The notes: generated by a model not told the origin, from the sequence alone. 60,912 bases of DNA from Prevotella sp. (GCA_017619445.1 JAFZSI010000079.1:1-60912); one strand, 5' to 3'; positions 8,727 through 18,035 are shown, numbered from the stretch's first letter. Made by a program: numbers and translations.

Positions 8727-10888
8727 GTAGTTTGTTTGACAGAAAGAAAATCGTACCGCGCTACAAGATGATAGCCTACGTGATGCTGTTGCTCGGCATC
8801 ACCATCATCGCGCGTGCGCTCTACATCAGCACCGTCAAGCGCGACTACTGGATGCAGGTGGCCTCAAGACTGAAAAAAGACAGCGTGGTGGTGAAGCCCG
8901 TGCGTGGCAACATCCTGAGTTGCGACGGCAGGCTGATGGCCAGCTCGTTGCCCGAGTTCAAGATGTATATGGACTTCCAGGCACTGCAGGATGCGGGCAA
9001 CGACTCGCTGTGGCACGACAAACTGGACAGCATCTGCAACGGCCTCAACCAGATTTTCCCGGAGAAATCGGCGGCTGAGTTCCGCGCATTGCTGGAACAG
9101 GGTTACAACAAGAAGGCGCGCAACATGGCCATCTGGCCTAAGCGCGTGAACTACAGCACCTACACCGAGGTGAAGCGGCTGCCGGTGTTCAACCTCATCT
9201 CCTACAAGGGCGGATTCCACGCCGAGGAGTTCAACGCCCGCAAACGGCCCTTCGGAAGCTTAGGCTCGCGCACCGTGGGCGACATGTACGGTGCGAAAGA
9301 CACGGCCCGCTTCGGCCTGGAACTGTCGTACGACACCATTCTGCGCGGCACCAACGGACTGATTCACCGCAACAAGGTGCTCAACAAATACCTCGACATC
9401 ATGGACACGCCGCCCATTGACGGAGCCGACATCGTCACCACGCTCGACGTGGGCATTCAGGACCTTGCCGAGCGCGCTGTCATAGACGAGCTGCGCGAAA
9501 TCAACGGCAATGTGGGCGTGGCCATCGTCATGGAGGTGGCCACGGGCGACATCAAGGCCATCGTCAACATGGAAAAATGCATGATTGACGGCAAGGTGGA
9601 GTACCGCGAACTGAAAAACCATGCCGTGAGCGACTTGTTAGAGCCTGGCTCCGTGTTCAAGACCGCCTCGATGATGGTGGCACTCGATGACGGCATGTGC
9701 GACACTACAAAGATGATTGACACGGGCGGCGGCGTCTATCACATGCACGGACGCGACATGAAGGACCACAACTGGCGGCGCGGAGGCTACGGCCGCATCT
9801 CGCTGGCACGGGGTCTGGAGGTCAGCTCGAACATTGTGGTAAGCCGCATCATCGACGAATACTACGGTGCCCATCCCGAACGGTTTGTCAGCCGCATTCA
9901 CGACCTGGGCATTGCCGAAGACCTGCACATACCGCTCAAAGGCTCGAGCGCGGCGTGGATTCGCCGACCGAAAATGGACAAGACCGGCAAGCATTGGGCC
10001 AACTGGAGCAAGACGGCACTGCCCTGGATGAGCATAGGCTACGAGACACAGATTCCGCCCATCTCTACGCTGACGTTCTACAATGCCATAGCCAACAACG
10101 GCAAGATGGTGGCGCCGCGGTTTGTGAAGTGTGTGCAGAAGGACGGGCAGATTCTGCGCGAATACCCCGTGCGCGTCATCAAGGAGCACATTGCCAAGCC
10201 GCAGACGGTGAAGACCATTCAGACCATCCTGGAGCATGTGGTGAGCCAGGGCCTTGGCCGCAAGGCCGGGTCGCAGTCGTTCAAGGTGGCAGGCAAGACC
10301 GGCACGGCCCAGATTGCCAAGGGCGGCGGCTATCACACGGGTACGGTGAACTATCTGCTGAGTTTCGCAGGTTTCTTCCCCGCCGACGCGCCACGCTACA
10401 GCTGCATTGTGTGCATACAGAAGTCTGGACTGCCCGCATCGGGCGGCGGCATGAGCGGCGTGGTGTTCCATCACATAGCCGAGGGCATCATGGCGCAGAA
10501 CCTCAAGCTCAGCGTGGTTGACGCCAAAGACTCGGCATCGGTGTTGCTGCCCGACATCAAGAGCGGCAACATTCTGGCCGCCGACTATGTGCTGTCGCAC
10601 CTGAACATCAGGGCCGACGACGGCTGGAACGGCAAATTTGCCGAGGGCGCGCCCATCTGGGGCCGCGGCGTGATGAACAGCCACGCCGTACAGTTAGAGA
10701 AAGTGAAGCACTATGGCAATGCCCACATTCCCGACGTGCGCGGCATGGGTGCGCGCGATGCTGTGTTCCTCATAGAGAGCCGCGGCGTGAAAGTACGCAT
10801 CGAAGGGCGTGGTAAAGTGACCGAACAGAGTCTCCCGCCGGGCCATGCCATCAAGAAAGGCGAGACCTGCACGCTCAAACTCAAGTGA
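8723..10888 (+). CDS. ftsI: FtsI/PBP3, septal peptidoglycan transpeptidase with PASTA domain
   Basis: The protein has 721 residues from the ATG that overlaps the ftsL stop. An in-frame upstream start at 8627 would read through ftsL and is rejected. A membrane anchor is at about residues 14-34. The PBP dimerisation domain follows, then the transpeptidase with SVFK (Ser310 nucleophile, Lys313), SSN at 368-370 and KTGT at 525-528. The last 60 residues form a PASTA-like domain (IPDVRGMGARDAVFLIESRG), common in Bacteroidota FtsI. The enzyme cross-links septal peptidoglycan made by FtsW. It lies between ftsL and murE as usual for the cluster. Confidence 0.97.
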   Translation: MSSLFDRKKIVPRYKMIAYVMLLLGITIIARALYISTVKRDYWMQVASRLKKDSVVVKPVRGNILSCDGRLMASSLPEFKMYMDFQALQDAGNDSLWHDKLDSICNGLNQIFPEKSAAEFRALLEQGYNKKARNMAIWPKRVNYSTYTEVKRLPVFNLISYKGGFHAEEFNARKRPFGSLGSRTVGDMYGAKDTARFGLELSYDTILRGTNGLIHRNKVLNKYLDIMDTPPIDGADIVTTLDVGIQDLAERAVIDELREINGNVGVAIVMEVATGDIKAIVNMEKCMIDGKVEYRELKNHAVSDLLEPGSVFKTASMMVALDDGMCDTTKMIDTGGGVYHMHGRDMKDHNWRRGGYGRISLARGLEVSSNIVVSRIIDEYYGAHPERFVSRIHDLGIAEDLHIPLKGSSAAWIRRPKMDKTGKHWANWSKTALPWMSIGYETQIPPISTLTFYNAIANNGKMVAPRFVKCVQKDGQILREYPVRVIKEHIAKPQTVKTIQTILEHVVSQGLGRKAGSQSFKVAGKTGTAQIAKGGGYHTGTVNYLLSFAGFFPADAPRYSCIVCIQKSGLPASGGGMSGVVFHHIAEGIMAQNLKLSVVDAKDSASVLLPDIKSGNILAADYVLSHLNIRADDGWNGKFAEGAPIWGRGVMNSHAVQLEKVKHYGNAHIPDVRGMGARDAVFLIESRGVKVRIEGRGKVTEQSLPPGHAIKKGETCTLKLK

Positions 10889-10945
10889 GTTTGGAGTTAA
10901 GAACTACGAGTTACGAGTTTAAAGTTACGAGTTACGAGAATAAAC
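10889..10945. repeat. 7-bp tandem array, GTTACGA type
   Basis: Between ftsI and murE the units GTTTGGA, GTTAAGA, ACTACGA, GTTACGA, GTTTAAA, GTTACGA, GTTACGA follow one another in a 7-base register. The unit differs by one or two bases from the GTTAGGA array after rsmH. Confidence 0.75.
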
Positions 10946-10980
10946 CTAAGGTTTACGGCAACAAAGAATAGAGTTGGACC

Positions 10981-11014
10981 TAAATTTTCTAGAAAATATG
11001 AAACTAAACGAGTT
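10981..11014 (+). repeat. TCTAGA palindromic module, copy 2, merged with the murE start
   Basis: TCTAGA lies at 10988-10993 in AAATTTTCTAGAAAATATG. The murE ATG (10998) occupies the place where other copies have TTTG or TCTG. After the usual 12 bases the copy reads AAAC in place of AAAG, which is already murE codon 4. The module therefore overlaps the first codons of an essential gene. Confidence 0.65.
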
Positions 11015-12449
11015 GCTTAAAAACATCGCGCCGCTGAACATCGTCGGGAAGACCGACGTTGAGATTACTGGCATCAACATTGACTCGCGGCGCATTGCGC
11101 CCGGCCATATCTTCGTGGCCATCAAGGGAACTCAGGTGGACGGGCATACGTTTATCGGCAAGGCCGAGGAGCAGGGCGCGGCTGCCGTGCTGTGCGAAGC
11201 TGTGCCCGCAACGCCGAAGGAGGGTGTCACCTACGTGCAGGTGGCCTCTACCGAGGATGCCGTGGGGCGCGTGGCAACGGTTTTCTATGGCGAGCCGTCG
11301 AAGAAGCTCCGCCTGGTGGGCGTGACGGGCACCAACGGCAAAACCACCATCGCCACCTTATTATATAATATGTTCCGCCGCATGGGCCACAAGTGCGGCC
11401 TGCTGTCCACGGTGTGCAACTACATTGAGGACGAGCCGATTGCGGCAAGCCACACCACGCCCGACCCCATTGAGCTGAATGCCTTGCTGGCCCGCATGGT
11501 GGATGCCGGCTGCGAATATGCGTTCATGGAGTGCAGCAGCCATGCCATCGACCAGAAACGCATTGGCGGGCTGACGTTTGCTGGGGGTATCTTCACCAAC
11601 CTGACGCGCGACCACATGGATTACCACAAAACCGTGGAGAACTATCGCAACGCCAAGAAGGCATTCTTCGACGCGCTGCCCAAAACTGCCTTCGCCCTGA
11701 CCAACGCCGACGACAAGAATGGCATGGTGATGCTGCAGAACACCAAGGCAATGAAAAAGACCTACTCCACGCGCGGCATGGCCGACTTCAGAGCGCGCAT
11801 ATTGGAGTGTCATTTCGAGGGAATGTATCTCGAAATAGACGGTCACGAGGTTGGCGTTCAGTTCATTGGAAAGTTCAACGTAAGCAATTTGTTGGCCGTT
11901 TATGGCGCTGCGGTGCTGTTGGGCAAGAAACCCGAAGACATTCTTTTAGTGATGAGCACGCTGAAAAGCGTGAGCGGACGGTTGGAACCCATCCACTCGC
12001 CCGAGGGATTCACGGCCATTGTGGATTATGCCCACACGCCCGACGCACTGGAGAATGTGCTCAACGCCATTCACGAGGTGCTCAACGGCAAGGGACGCGT
12101 CATCACCGTCTGCGGTGCCGGCGGCAACCGCGACAAGGGTAAGCGCCCGCTGATGGCCCAGGAAGCCGTCAAACAGAGCGACAAGGTGATTATCACGAGC
12201 GACAACCCTCGTTTCGAGGAGCCTCAGGACATCATCAACGACATGCTGGCGGGTCTCAATGCCCAGCAAATGAAACGTGTGCTCAGCATTGCCGACCGTC
12301 GCGAGGCCATCCGCACCGCCTGTATGTTGGCACAGAAGGGCGATGTGATTCTCATTGCCGGCAAAGGCCACGAGGACTATCAGGAGATTAAGGGCGTGAA
12401 GCACCACTTCGACGACCGCGAGGAAGTACGCAAGATTTTTGCCCAATAA
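10998..12449 (+). CDS. murE: MurE, UDP-MurNAc-tripeptide synthetase (meso-DAP adding)
   Basis: The protein has 483 residues from the ATG at 10998. An alternative TTG at 10974 would translate the palindromic repeat (DLNFLEN) and is rejected. It is a three-domain Mur ligase with the ATP loop GTNGKTT at 111-117. The central domain has TTPDPIELN, and the C-terminal domain has the DNPR motif at 402-405. DNPR is the family marker for meso-diaminopimelate over lysine. The enzyme adds meso-DAP to UDP-MurNAc-L-Ala-D-Glu in the cytoplasm. It is followed by mraY; no murF lies between them or elsewhere in the window. Confidence 0.97.
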   Translation: MKLNELLKNIAPLNIVGKTDVEITGINIDSRRIAPGHIFVAIKGTQVDGHTFIGKAEEQGAAAVLCEAVPATPKEGVTYVQVASTEDAVGRVATVFYGEPSKKLRLVGVTGTNGKTTIATLLYNMFRRMGHKCGLLSTVCNYIEDEPIAASHTTPDPIELNALLARMVDAGCEYAFMECSSHAIDQKRIGGLTFAGGIFTNLTRDHMDYHKTVENYRNAKKAFFDALPKTAFALTNADDKNGMVMLQNTKAMKKTYSTRGMADFRARILECHFEGMYLEIDGHEVGVQFIGKFNVSNLLAVYGAAVLLGKKPEDILLVMSTLKSVSGRLEPIHSPEGFTAIVDYAHTPDALENVLNAIHEVLNGKGRVITVCGAGGNRDKGKRPLMAQEAVKQSDKVIITSDNPRFEEPQDIINDMLAGLNAQQMKRVLSIADRREAIRTACMLAQKGDVILIAGKGHEDYQEIKGVKHHFDDREEVRKIFAQ

Positions 12450-12517
12450 GCCCCCGCAAACCTGCTGACAGATAAAGAGAATTGTAAATAGTTAATCAGT
12501 AAATAGTCAATAAGAAG

Positions 12518-13789
12518 ATGTTATACTATCTGTTTCGATTTCTTGAGCAATACGACATACCGGGTGCGCACGTCTGGTCGTACATTTCGTTCCGCGCCAT
12601 TCTCACATTGATTTGCTCGCTGCTGATTTCGGCATGGTTCGGCGAGCATTTCATCAAGTACATGAAACGCAGGAAAATTGCCGAGACGGCTCGCGACGCG
12701 AGCATCGACCCCTTCGGCACGCAGAAGAAAGGCGTTCCCACCATGGGCGGCATCATCATCATCGTGTCGATACTGGTGCCGGTGCTGCTGCTCGGCCGTA
12801 TGCGCAACATCTATCTCATCCTGATGATTATCACCACCATCTGGCTGGGATTCCTGGGCTTTATGGACGACTATATCAAGATTTTCCGCCACGACAAAGA
12901 GGGTTTGAAAGGCAAATACAAGATAGTTGGCCAGGTGTCGATAGGCTTCATCGTGGGTATTGTGCTCTACCTGAGTCCCGATGCGGTGGTTCGCGAGAAT
13001 GTAAGTGTGCCTAAGACAACACAGGAGGTGGTGGTGAAACACGAACAACAGGCGGTGAAATCGCTTAAAACGACGGTTCCGTTCTTTAAAAACCACAACC
13101 TCGACTACTCGCAGGTGATGTCGTTCTTCGGCAAGCACCGTTCGGGAGCCGGATGGGTGCTGTTTGTGCTGATGACCATCCTGGTGGTGACGGCCGTTTC
13201 CAACGGAGCCAACCTGAACGACGGCATGGACGGCATGTGTGCGGGCAACGCGGCCATTGTTGGGGTGGCCTTGGGCATATTGGCCTACGTGTCGGCGCAC
13301 GTGGGCTTTGCCAGTTATTTCGACATCATGTATATTCCTGGCTCTCAGGAGTTGGTGATTTTCATGTGCGCGTTTGTCGGGGCCATGATTGGTTTCCTGT
13401 GGTACAATGCCTTCCCCGCCCAGGTGTTTATGGGCGACACGGGCTCATTGACCATTGGCGGCATCATCGGTGTGTGCGCCGTCATCATCCACAAGGAGTT
13501 GCTGTTGCCCATTCTCTGCGGCATCTTCTTCGTTGAGAGCCTGAGCGTCATCATACAGACGCAGATGTTCAAATACTACAAGCGCAAGGGGCAGCGAGTG
13601 AGGGTTTTCCGTGCCACACCCATCCACGACAACTTCCGCAAACTGGACTCTCAGCTCGACGAGACCAGTCGCTATATTTTCAAGAACTGGCCCGAGCGCC
13701 AGTTCCACGAGTCGAAAATCACTTTCCGCTTCTGGATTGTGACCATCATCCTTGCCGCCCTGACCATCATCACGCTGAAGATGAGATAA
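12518..13789 (+). CDS. mraY: MraY, lipid I synthase, with a variant HHH motif
   Basis: The protein has 423 residues, longer than the roughly 360 of E. coli. It is a polytopic membrane enzyme that moves phospho-MurNAc-pentapeptide onto undecaprenyl phosphate. Recognisable sites are GFMDDYIK (the DDxxK-type active-site region), NLNDGMDG and MGDTGSLTIGG. A periplasmic or loop insertion of about 60 residues (VPKTTQEVVVKHEQQAVKSL onward) explains much of the extra length. The cytoplasmic motif that is normally HHH reads PIHDNF here (His370, Asp371, Asn372) and is followed by a further insertion. The first, most important His is kept. Identity is certain; the variant motif may be a lineage trait. 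Confidence 0.96.
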   Translation: MLYYLFRFLEQYDIPGAHVWSYISFRAILTLICSLLISAWFGEHFIKYMKRRKIAETARDASIDPFGTQKKGVPTMGGIIIIVSILVPVLLLGRMRNIYLILMIITTIWLGFLGFMDDYIKIFRHDKEGLKGKYKIVGQVSIGFIVGIVLYLSPDAVVRENVSVPKTTQEVVVKHEQQAVKSLKTTVPFFKNHNLDYSQVMSFFGKHRSGAGWVLFVLMTILVVTAVSNGANLNDGMDGMCAGNAAIVGVALGILAYVSAHVGFASYFDIMYIPGSQELVIFMCAFVGAMIGFLWYNAFPAQVFMGDTGSLTIGGIIGVCAVIIHKELLLPILCGIFFVESLSVIIQTQMFKYYKRKGQRVRVFRATPIHDNFRKLDSQLDETSRYIFKNWPERQFHESKITFRFWIVTIILAALTIITLKMR

Positions 13790-13870
13790 TGAGAATACAG
13801 AATTAAACGACATAACGAAATTTCGGCATTTCAACATTTCGACACAACGACAAAAAAGTTAAACAAGAAT

Positions 13871-15202
13871 ATGAAGAGAATAGTGATACTTGGAGCCGGT
13901 GAGAGCGGAGCCGGAGCAGCCGTACTGGCCAAGAAAGAAGGGTTCGACGTGTTTGTCTCTGACATGTCGGCCATCAAGGACAAATATAAGCAAATGCTTG
14001 ACGACCACGGCGTTGAATGGGAGGAAGGCCAGCACACCGAGGCTAAGATTCTGAATGCCGACGAGGTAATCAAGAGTCCAGGAATCCCCGACACGGCTCC
14101 CATGGTGAAGAAACTGCGCGAGCAGGGCACGCACATCATCAGCGAGATTGAGTTTGCGGGCCGCTACACCCGCTCGAAGATGATTTGCATCACGGGCTCG
14201 AACGGCAAGACCACCACCACGTCGCTCATCTACCACATTTTCCGCAACGCAGGCTACGATGCCGGGCTTGCCGGCAACATTGGCAACTCCTTAGCCCTGC
14301 AAGTGGCCGAGGACCCGCACGAATACTACATCATTGAGCTGAGTTCGTTTCAGCTTGACAACATGTATGACTTCCGCGCCAACATTGCCATTCTTCTGAA
14401 CATCACTCCCGACCATCTGGACCGCTACGACAACTGTATGCAGAACTATGTGGACTCCAAAATGCGCATCATACAGAACCAGACCGAGCAGGACGCGTTC
14501 GTTTATTGGAACGACGACCCCATCATCAAGCGCGAACTGGAGAAATACGACATCAAGGCTGTGCAATGTCCCTTCTCAGAGTTGAAGGAGCGCGGAAGCA
14601 TCGGTTATATTGAAGAGGGGCAGTACAAAATAGAGTACCCCACCCCGTTCAACATGGAACAGGAGGAGCTGAGCCTCACGGGCAAGCACAACATCTACAA
14701 CTCGCTCGCGGCGGGCATCGCATCCAACATCAGCGGCATTCGCAAAGAGTGCATCCGAAAGAGCCTGAGCGACTTCCCGGGCGTGGAGCACCGCTTGGAA
14801 CGTGTGACTACGGTGCGCGGTGTCAACTATGTGAACGACTCGAAGGCCACCAACGTGGATGCCTGCTGGTATGCGCTGGAAAGTATGCGCACCAAGGTGA
14901 TTCTCATCATAGGCGGCAAGGACAAGGGCAACGACTATAACGCCATCAAGGAACTGGTGCAGAAAAAGTGCTCGGGGCTGGTTTATCTCGGAGCCGACAA
15001 CACCAAACTGCACAACTTCTTCGACCCGTTAGGCATTCCCGTGCGCGACACCCACTCCATGCGCGAGTGTGTGGAAGCCTGCTACGAAATGGCCCAGCCT
15101 GGCGAAACGGTGCTGCTGAGCCCCTGCTGCGCCTCGTTCGACCTGTTCAAGAACATGGAAGACCGCGGCGAGCAGTTCAAGACGCTGGTAAGAAACCTGT
15201 AA
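13871..15202 (+). CDS. murD: MurD, UDP-MurNAc-L-Ala:D-Glu ligase
   Basis: The protein has 443 residues. The N-terminal dinucleotide-like fold begins KRIVILGAGESG. The ATP loop GSNGKTT is at 109-115. The central domain contains LSSFQLDNMYDFRANIAILLNITPDHLDRY. The C-terminal domain contains VNDSKATNVDACWYALESM and LLSPCCASFDLF. The enzyme adds D-glutamate to UDP-MurNAc-L-Ala in the cytoplasm. It follows mraY after an 81-base gap and precedes ftsW, the standard order. Confidence 0.97.
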   Translation: MKRIVILGAGESGAGAAVLAKKEGFDVFVSDMSAIKDKYKQMLDDHGVEWEEGQHTEAKILNADEVIKSPGIPDTAPMVKKLREQGTHIISEIEFAGRYTRSKMICITGSNGKTTTTSLIYHIFRNAGYDAGLAGNIGNSLALQVAEDPHEYYIIELSSFQLDNMYDFRANIAILLNITPDHLDRYDNCMQNYVDSKMRIIQNQTEQDAFVYWNDDPIIKRELEKYDIKAVQCPFSELKERGSIGYIEEGQYKIEYPTPFNMEQEELSLTGKHNIYNSLAAGIASNISGIRKECIRKSLSDFPGVEHRLERVTTVRGVNYVNDSKATNVDACWYALESMRTKVILIIGGKDKGNDYNAIKELVQKKCSGLVYLGADNTKLHNFFDPLGIPVRDTHSMRECVEACYEMAQPGETVLLSPCCASFDLFKNMEDRGEQFKTLVRNL

Positions 15203-15203
15203 G

Positions 15204-15311
15204 AGTTAGGAGTTTGAAGCAAGGGGGCTTGCCCCCTTGTTAAGAGTTAGGAGTTAAGAGTTAAATTGTAAATTGTCAAATTGGAGTTCCTTGAGCTCAG
15301 CGAAAAAATTG
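15204..15311. repeat. Composite repeat block: heptamers, a GC hairpin and the CCTTGAGC element
   Basis: After the murD stop come GTTAGGA and GTTTGAA. A strong hairpin with 9-bp arms (CAAGGGGGC at 15220-15228, GCCCCCTTG at 15231-15239) follows. Then come GTTAAGA, GTTAGGA, GTTAAGA and AATTGTA-type heptamers, and finally GGAGTTCCTTGAGC with GCGAAAAAATTG at 15283-15311. The last piece recurs in reverse at 54229-54258, nearly base for base. It overlaps the annotated ftsW start. The hairpin lacks a T-run, so it is not a clear terminator. Confidence 0.7.
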
Positions 15312-16600
15312 TAAAGGTGTTCGACAAGATATTCAGCAAGAAATTCAAAGGCGACGGCATCATCTGGATGGTGTTCTTCCTGCTATGCATCATCAGCATT
15401 GTCGAGGTGTATAGTGCTTCGAGCGTGCTCACCTACAAGAGCGGCAACTACTGGAGCCCGATGATAAAACATGCGGGCCTGCTGTTGGTGGGCGTGTTCT
15501 GCATGGTGGTGGTGATGAACGTGAAGTGCAAGTACTTCAAAATAGTCACCCCGTTCATGCTGGGCTTCTCCCTGTTCACGCTGGTATGGGTGCTGCTGGC
15601 CGGTCATAGCACCAACGGCGCACAGCGATGGATAAGCCTGGTTGGCATTCAGTTCCAGCCGTCGGAAATAGCCAAAGGGGCCATGATTCTGGCGGTGGCA
15701 CAGATTCTGAGCGCCATGCAGACCGAGCGGGGAGCCGACAAGCGGGCGTTCAAATACATCCTGATTGTCTGTTCAGTCATCGTGCCGCTCATCATGCTTG
15801 AGAACCTCTCCACAGCCGTACTTCTCTGCGCGGTCATCGTGATGATGATGTTCATCGGACGCGTGCCGCTCGGTCAGATTGGCAAGCTGCTGGGCGTCGT
15901 GATGCTGGCTGGAGCCTTCTTAATCGCCACCATTATGATTGTGGGCAACGAGGAGGAGGCCAAAGACCCCAAACTGGCCATGACGGAGGCTGCCGAGGCC
16001 GAGGTAGAGAAACCGGGAGCGCTGGACAAACTGTTCCACCGTGCAGACACGTGGAAATCGCGCATCAACAACTTCCTTAACAGCAAGGAGGTGGCTCCAA
16101 ACGAGTTCGACCTCGACAAGGACGCGCAGGTGGCTCATGCCAACATCGCCATCGCGTCGAGCAACATCGTGGGCAAAGGCCCGGGCAACTCCGTAGAGCG
16201 CGACTTTCTCTCGCAGGCATTCTCCGACTTCATCTATGCCATCATCATCGAGGAGATGGGCATCATTGGCGCCATCGTGGTATGCCTGCTCTACATCATA
16301 CTGCTGTTCCGTACAGCCACCATCGCCAACCGCTGCGTCAACACCTTCCCCGCCCTGCTCATCATGGGACTGGCGCTGCTACTGGTCACCCAGGCCATGT
16401 TCAACATGCTTGTGGCCGTAGGACTGGTGCCCGTCACCGGACAGCCACTGCCACTCATCAGCAAGGGCGGCACATCGACCATCATCAACTGCATCTACAT
16501 GGGGGCCATCCTCAGCGTCAGCTACTCGGCAAGGAAAAAAGACGAGCTTGAACCTGCCAACACCAACGGCAAAACGCGGCTCGCCGTAAGCAAGGCCTGA
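15281..16600 (+). CDS. ftsW: FtsW, septal peptidoglycan glycosyltransferase (SEDS family)
   Basis: The protein has 439 residues if it starts at TTG 15281. It has about ten membrane helices and a large loop at about 215-285 (NEEEAKDPKLAMTEAAEAEV onward). SEDS motifs include GAQRWISLVGIQFQPSEIAK, and the C-terminal end has PVTGQPLPLISKGGTS. FtsW polymerises lipid II at the septum with FtsI. The start is uncertain. The first 10-12 codons (EFLELSEKIV) are encoded by a dispersed element also found in non-coding DNA at 54.2 kb. There is no ATG before the first helix; GTG at 15317 is a good alternative (427 residues). Confidence 0.93.
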   Translation: MEFLELSEKIVKVFDKIFSKKFKGDGIIWMVFFLLCIISIVEVYSASSVLTYKSGNYWSPMIKHAGLLLVGVFCMVVVMNVKCKYFKIVTPFMLGFSLFTLVWVLLAGHSTNGAQRWISLVGIQFQPSEIAKGAMILAVAQILSAMQTERGADKRAFKYILIVCSVIVPLIMLENLSTAVLLCAVIVMMMFIGRVPLGQIGKLLGVVMLAGAFLIATIMIVGNEEEAKDPKLAMTEAAEAEVEKPGALDKLFHRADTWKSRINNFLNSKEVAPNEFDLDKDAQVAHANIAIASSNIVGKGPGNSVERDFLSQAFSDFIYAIIIEEMGIIGAIVVCLLYIILLFRTATIANRCVNTFPALLIMGLALLLVTQAMFNMLVAVGLVPVTGQPLPLISKGGTSTIINCIYMGAILSVSYSARKKDELEPANTNGKTRLAVSKA

Positions 16601-16612
16601 GTGGCAGGCAGC

Positions 16613-16738
16613 AAGGCACGAAACAAATAGACCAAGGCACGAGATAAAAACAGCAAAGCACGGAATAAAAACAACAAAGCATAGAGATAAGACAATAAAG
16701 CATAGAGTTGAAACAACAAAGCATTGAACGGGCGAAAC
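16613..16738. repeat. 21-bp tandem array, six units, downstream of ftsW
   Basis: Units starting AAGGCACGA, AAGGCACGA, AAAGCACGG, AAAGCATAG, AAAGCATAG and AAAGCATTG begin at 16613, 16634, 16655, 16676, 16697 and 16718. The spacing is 21 bases every time. A seventh degenerate unit (AAACCATTGC) leads into the TCTAGA module at 16764. The array and module occupy most of the 328-base gap between ftsW and murG; the murG promoter fills the end. Confidence 0.85.
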
Positions 16739-16754
16739 AAACCATTGCTTTATT

Positions 16755-16800
16755 GCAAAATTCTCTAGAAAATTTGAATGTAAAGTAAGCCGTTGTTTTC
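16755..16800 (+). repeat. TCTAGA palindromic module, copy 3
   Basis: TCTAGA lies at 16764-16769 in AAATTCTCTAGAAAATTTG, followed after 12 bases by AAAG. It directly continues the 21-bp array. Confidence 0.8.
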
Positions 16801-16903
16801 ACGACGCAAAACGAGGCTTTCGCCACGTGCGGCACGGAATCAAAAAAACCAGGAAACAAGAAAATAATTGGCAGAAATATAGCGGAAAGAAAAACTTTTT
16901 TCG

Positions 16904-16911
16904 TACTTTTG
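16904..16911 (+). promoter_or_regulatory. Bacteroidota -7 element ahead of murG
   Basis: TACTTTTG matches TAnnTTTG exactly, 17 bases before the murG ATG. No clean TTTG lies about 20 bases further upstream. Together with the 21-bp array this suggests a second promoter inside the dcw cluster, serving murG to ftsZ. Confidence 0.5.
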
Positions 16912-16928
16912 CAGAAATTCGAGAAACT

Positions 16929-18035
16929 ATGAGCGAAGCACTGAGAATCATCGTCAGCGGAGGCGGCACGGGGGGCCACATTTTCCCTGCCATCTCTATT
17001 GCCAACGCCATCAAGCTGAAGCGGCCTGATGCTGAAATTCTGTTTGTGGGCGCCGAAGGCCGCATGGAGATGACGCGCGTGCCGCAGGCCGGATATGAGA
17101 TTAAAGGCCTGCCCATCAGCGGTTTCAACCGCTCGAACCTGCTGAAGAACCTGTCGTTGCCTTTCAAGATGTGGAAGAGCAACCAGATGGTGAAACAAAT
17201 CATCCGCGAGTTTCGCCCCAAGGCCGCTGTGGGTGTTGGCGGCTATGCCAGCTTCCCCACCCTGAAAGCCGCCATGGGCATGGGCATTCCCTGCCTTTTG
17301 CAGGAGCAAAACTCGTTTGCAGGCAAGACCAACAAGATGCTGGCGCGCAAGGCAGCCAAAGTGTGCGTGGCCTACGAGGGCATGGAGAAATTCTTCCCCG
17401 CCGAGAAAATTCTCATGACGGGAAATCCCGTGCGCAAAGCATTGCTGCGGACGGCCATCAGCCACGATGATGCCGTGCGGAGCTTTAAACTGGACCCGCA
17501 GAAGAAAACCATCCTATTGGTGGGCGGCAGTTTGGGCGCGCGAACCATCAACGAGAGCATTCTGCAACACCTCGACCTGGTTGAGAAGTCGGGCGTGCAG
17601 TTCATCTGGCAGACAGGCAAGTACTACAGCGCAGCCATTGCCGAGCAAATGAAAGGCAAGGAACTGCCCATGCTCCATATTACCGATTTCATCGGCGATA
17701 TGGGCGCTGCCTACCGCGCAGCCGACCTGGTCATCAGCCGTGCCGGAGCTGGCTCAATCAGCGAGTTCTGCCTGTTGGGCAAGCCCGTCATCCTGGTGCC
17801 GAGTCCCAATGTGGCTGAGGACCACCAGACGAAAAACGCCATGGCATTGGTGAGCAAGGACGCTGCTCTCTACATGAAGGATGCCGACGCGCCCGCAGAA
17901 TTGCTGAAACTGGCCATCGAAACCGTAAACGACGAAAGCCGTCTGGCCACGCTCAGCCAGAACATCCTGAAACTGGCGTTGCCCGACGCTGCCGACGTGA
18001 TTGCCGACGAGGTGATTCGCCTGGCGGAAATTTAA
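16929..18035 (+). CDS. murG: MurG, lipid II-forming GlcNAc transferase
   Basis: The protein has 368 residues from the ATG at 16929. An upstream in-frame start at 16827 would add 34 Lys/Arg-rich residues across the promoter and is rejected. The N-terminal lipid-I loop GGGTGGH is at 11-17 and HIFPAISIA follows. NSFAGKTNKML, GGSLGARTINES and AGAGSISEFCLLGKPVILVPSP are the expected second-loop and UDP-GlcNAc sites. The peripheral membrane enzyme adds GlcNAc to lipid I on the cytoplasmic face. Confidence 0.97.
   Translation: MSEALRIIVSGGGTGGHIFPAISIANAIKLKRPDAEILFVGAEGRMEMTRVPQAGYEIKGLPISGFNRSNLLKNLSLPFKMWKSNQMVKQIIREFRPKAAVGVGGYASFPTLKAAMGMGIPCLLQEQNSFAGKTNKMLARKAAKVCVAYEGMEKFFPAEKILMTGNPVRKALLRTAISHDDAVRSFKLDPQKKTILLVGGSLGARTINESILQHLDLVEKSGVQFIWQTGKYYSAAIAEQMKGKELPMLHITDFIGDMGAAYRAADLVISRAGAGSISEFCLLGKPVILVPSPNVAEDHQTKNAMALVSKDAALYMKDADAPAELLKLAIETVNDESRLATLSQNILKLALPDAADVIADEVIRLAEI

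Noticed and set aside
9638-10684. Long minus-strand frame opposite ftsI
   Set aside because: It is a shadow of the ftsI codon usage; His/Arg/Val-rich with no domain, and ftsI on the other strand has every catalytic motif.
16518-17465. Minus-strand frame of 315 codons across ftsW end and murG start
   Set aside because: Its Cys-rich middle (FNSMLYC, LISMLCC, FYSVLCC) is translation of the 21-bp array, and the rest is antisense to murG.
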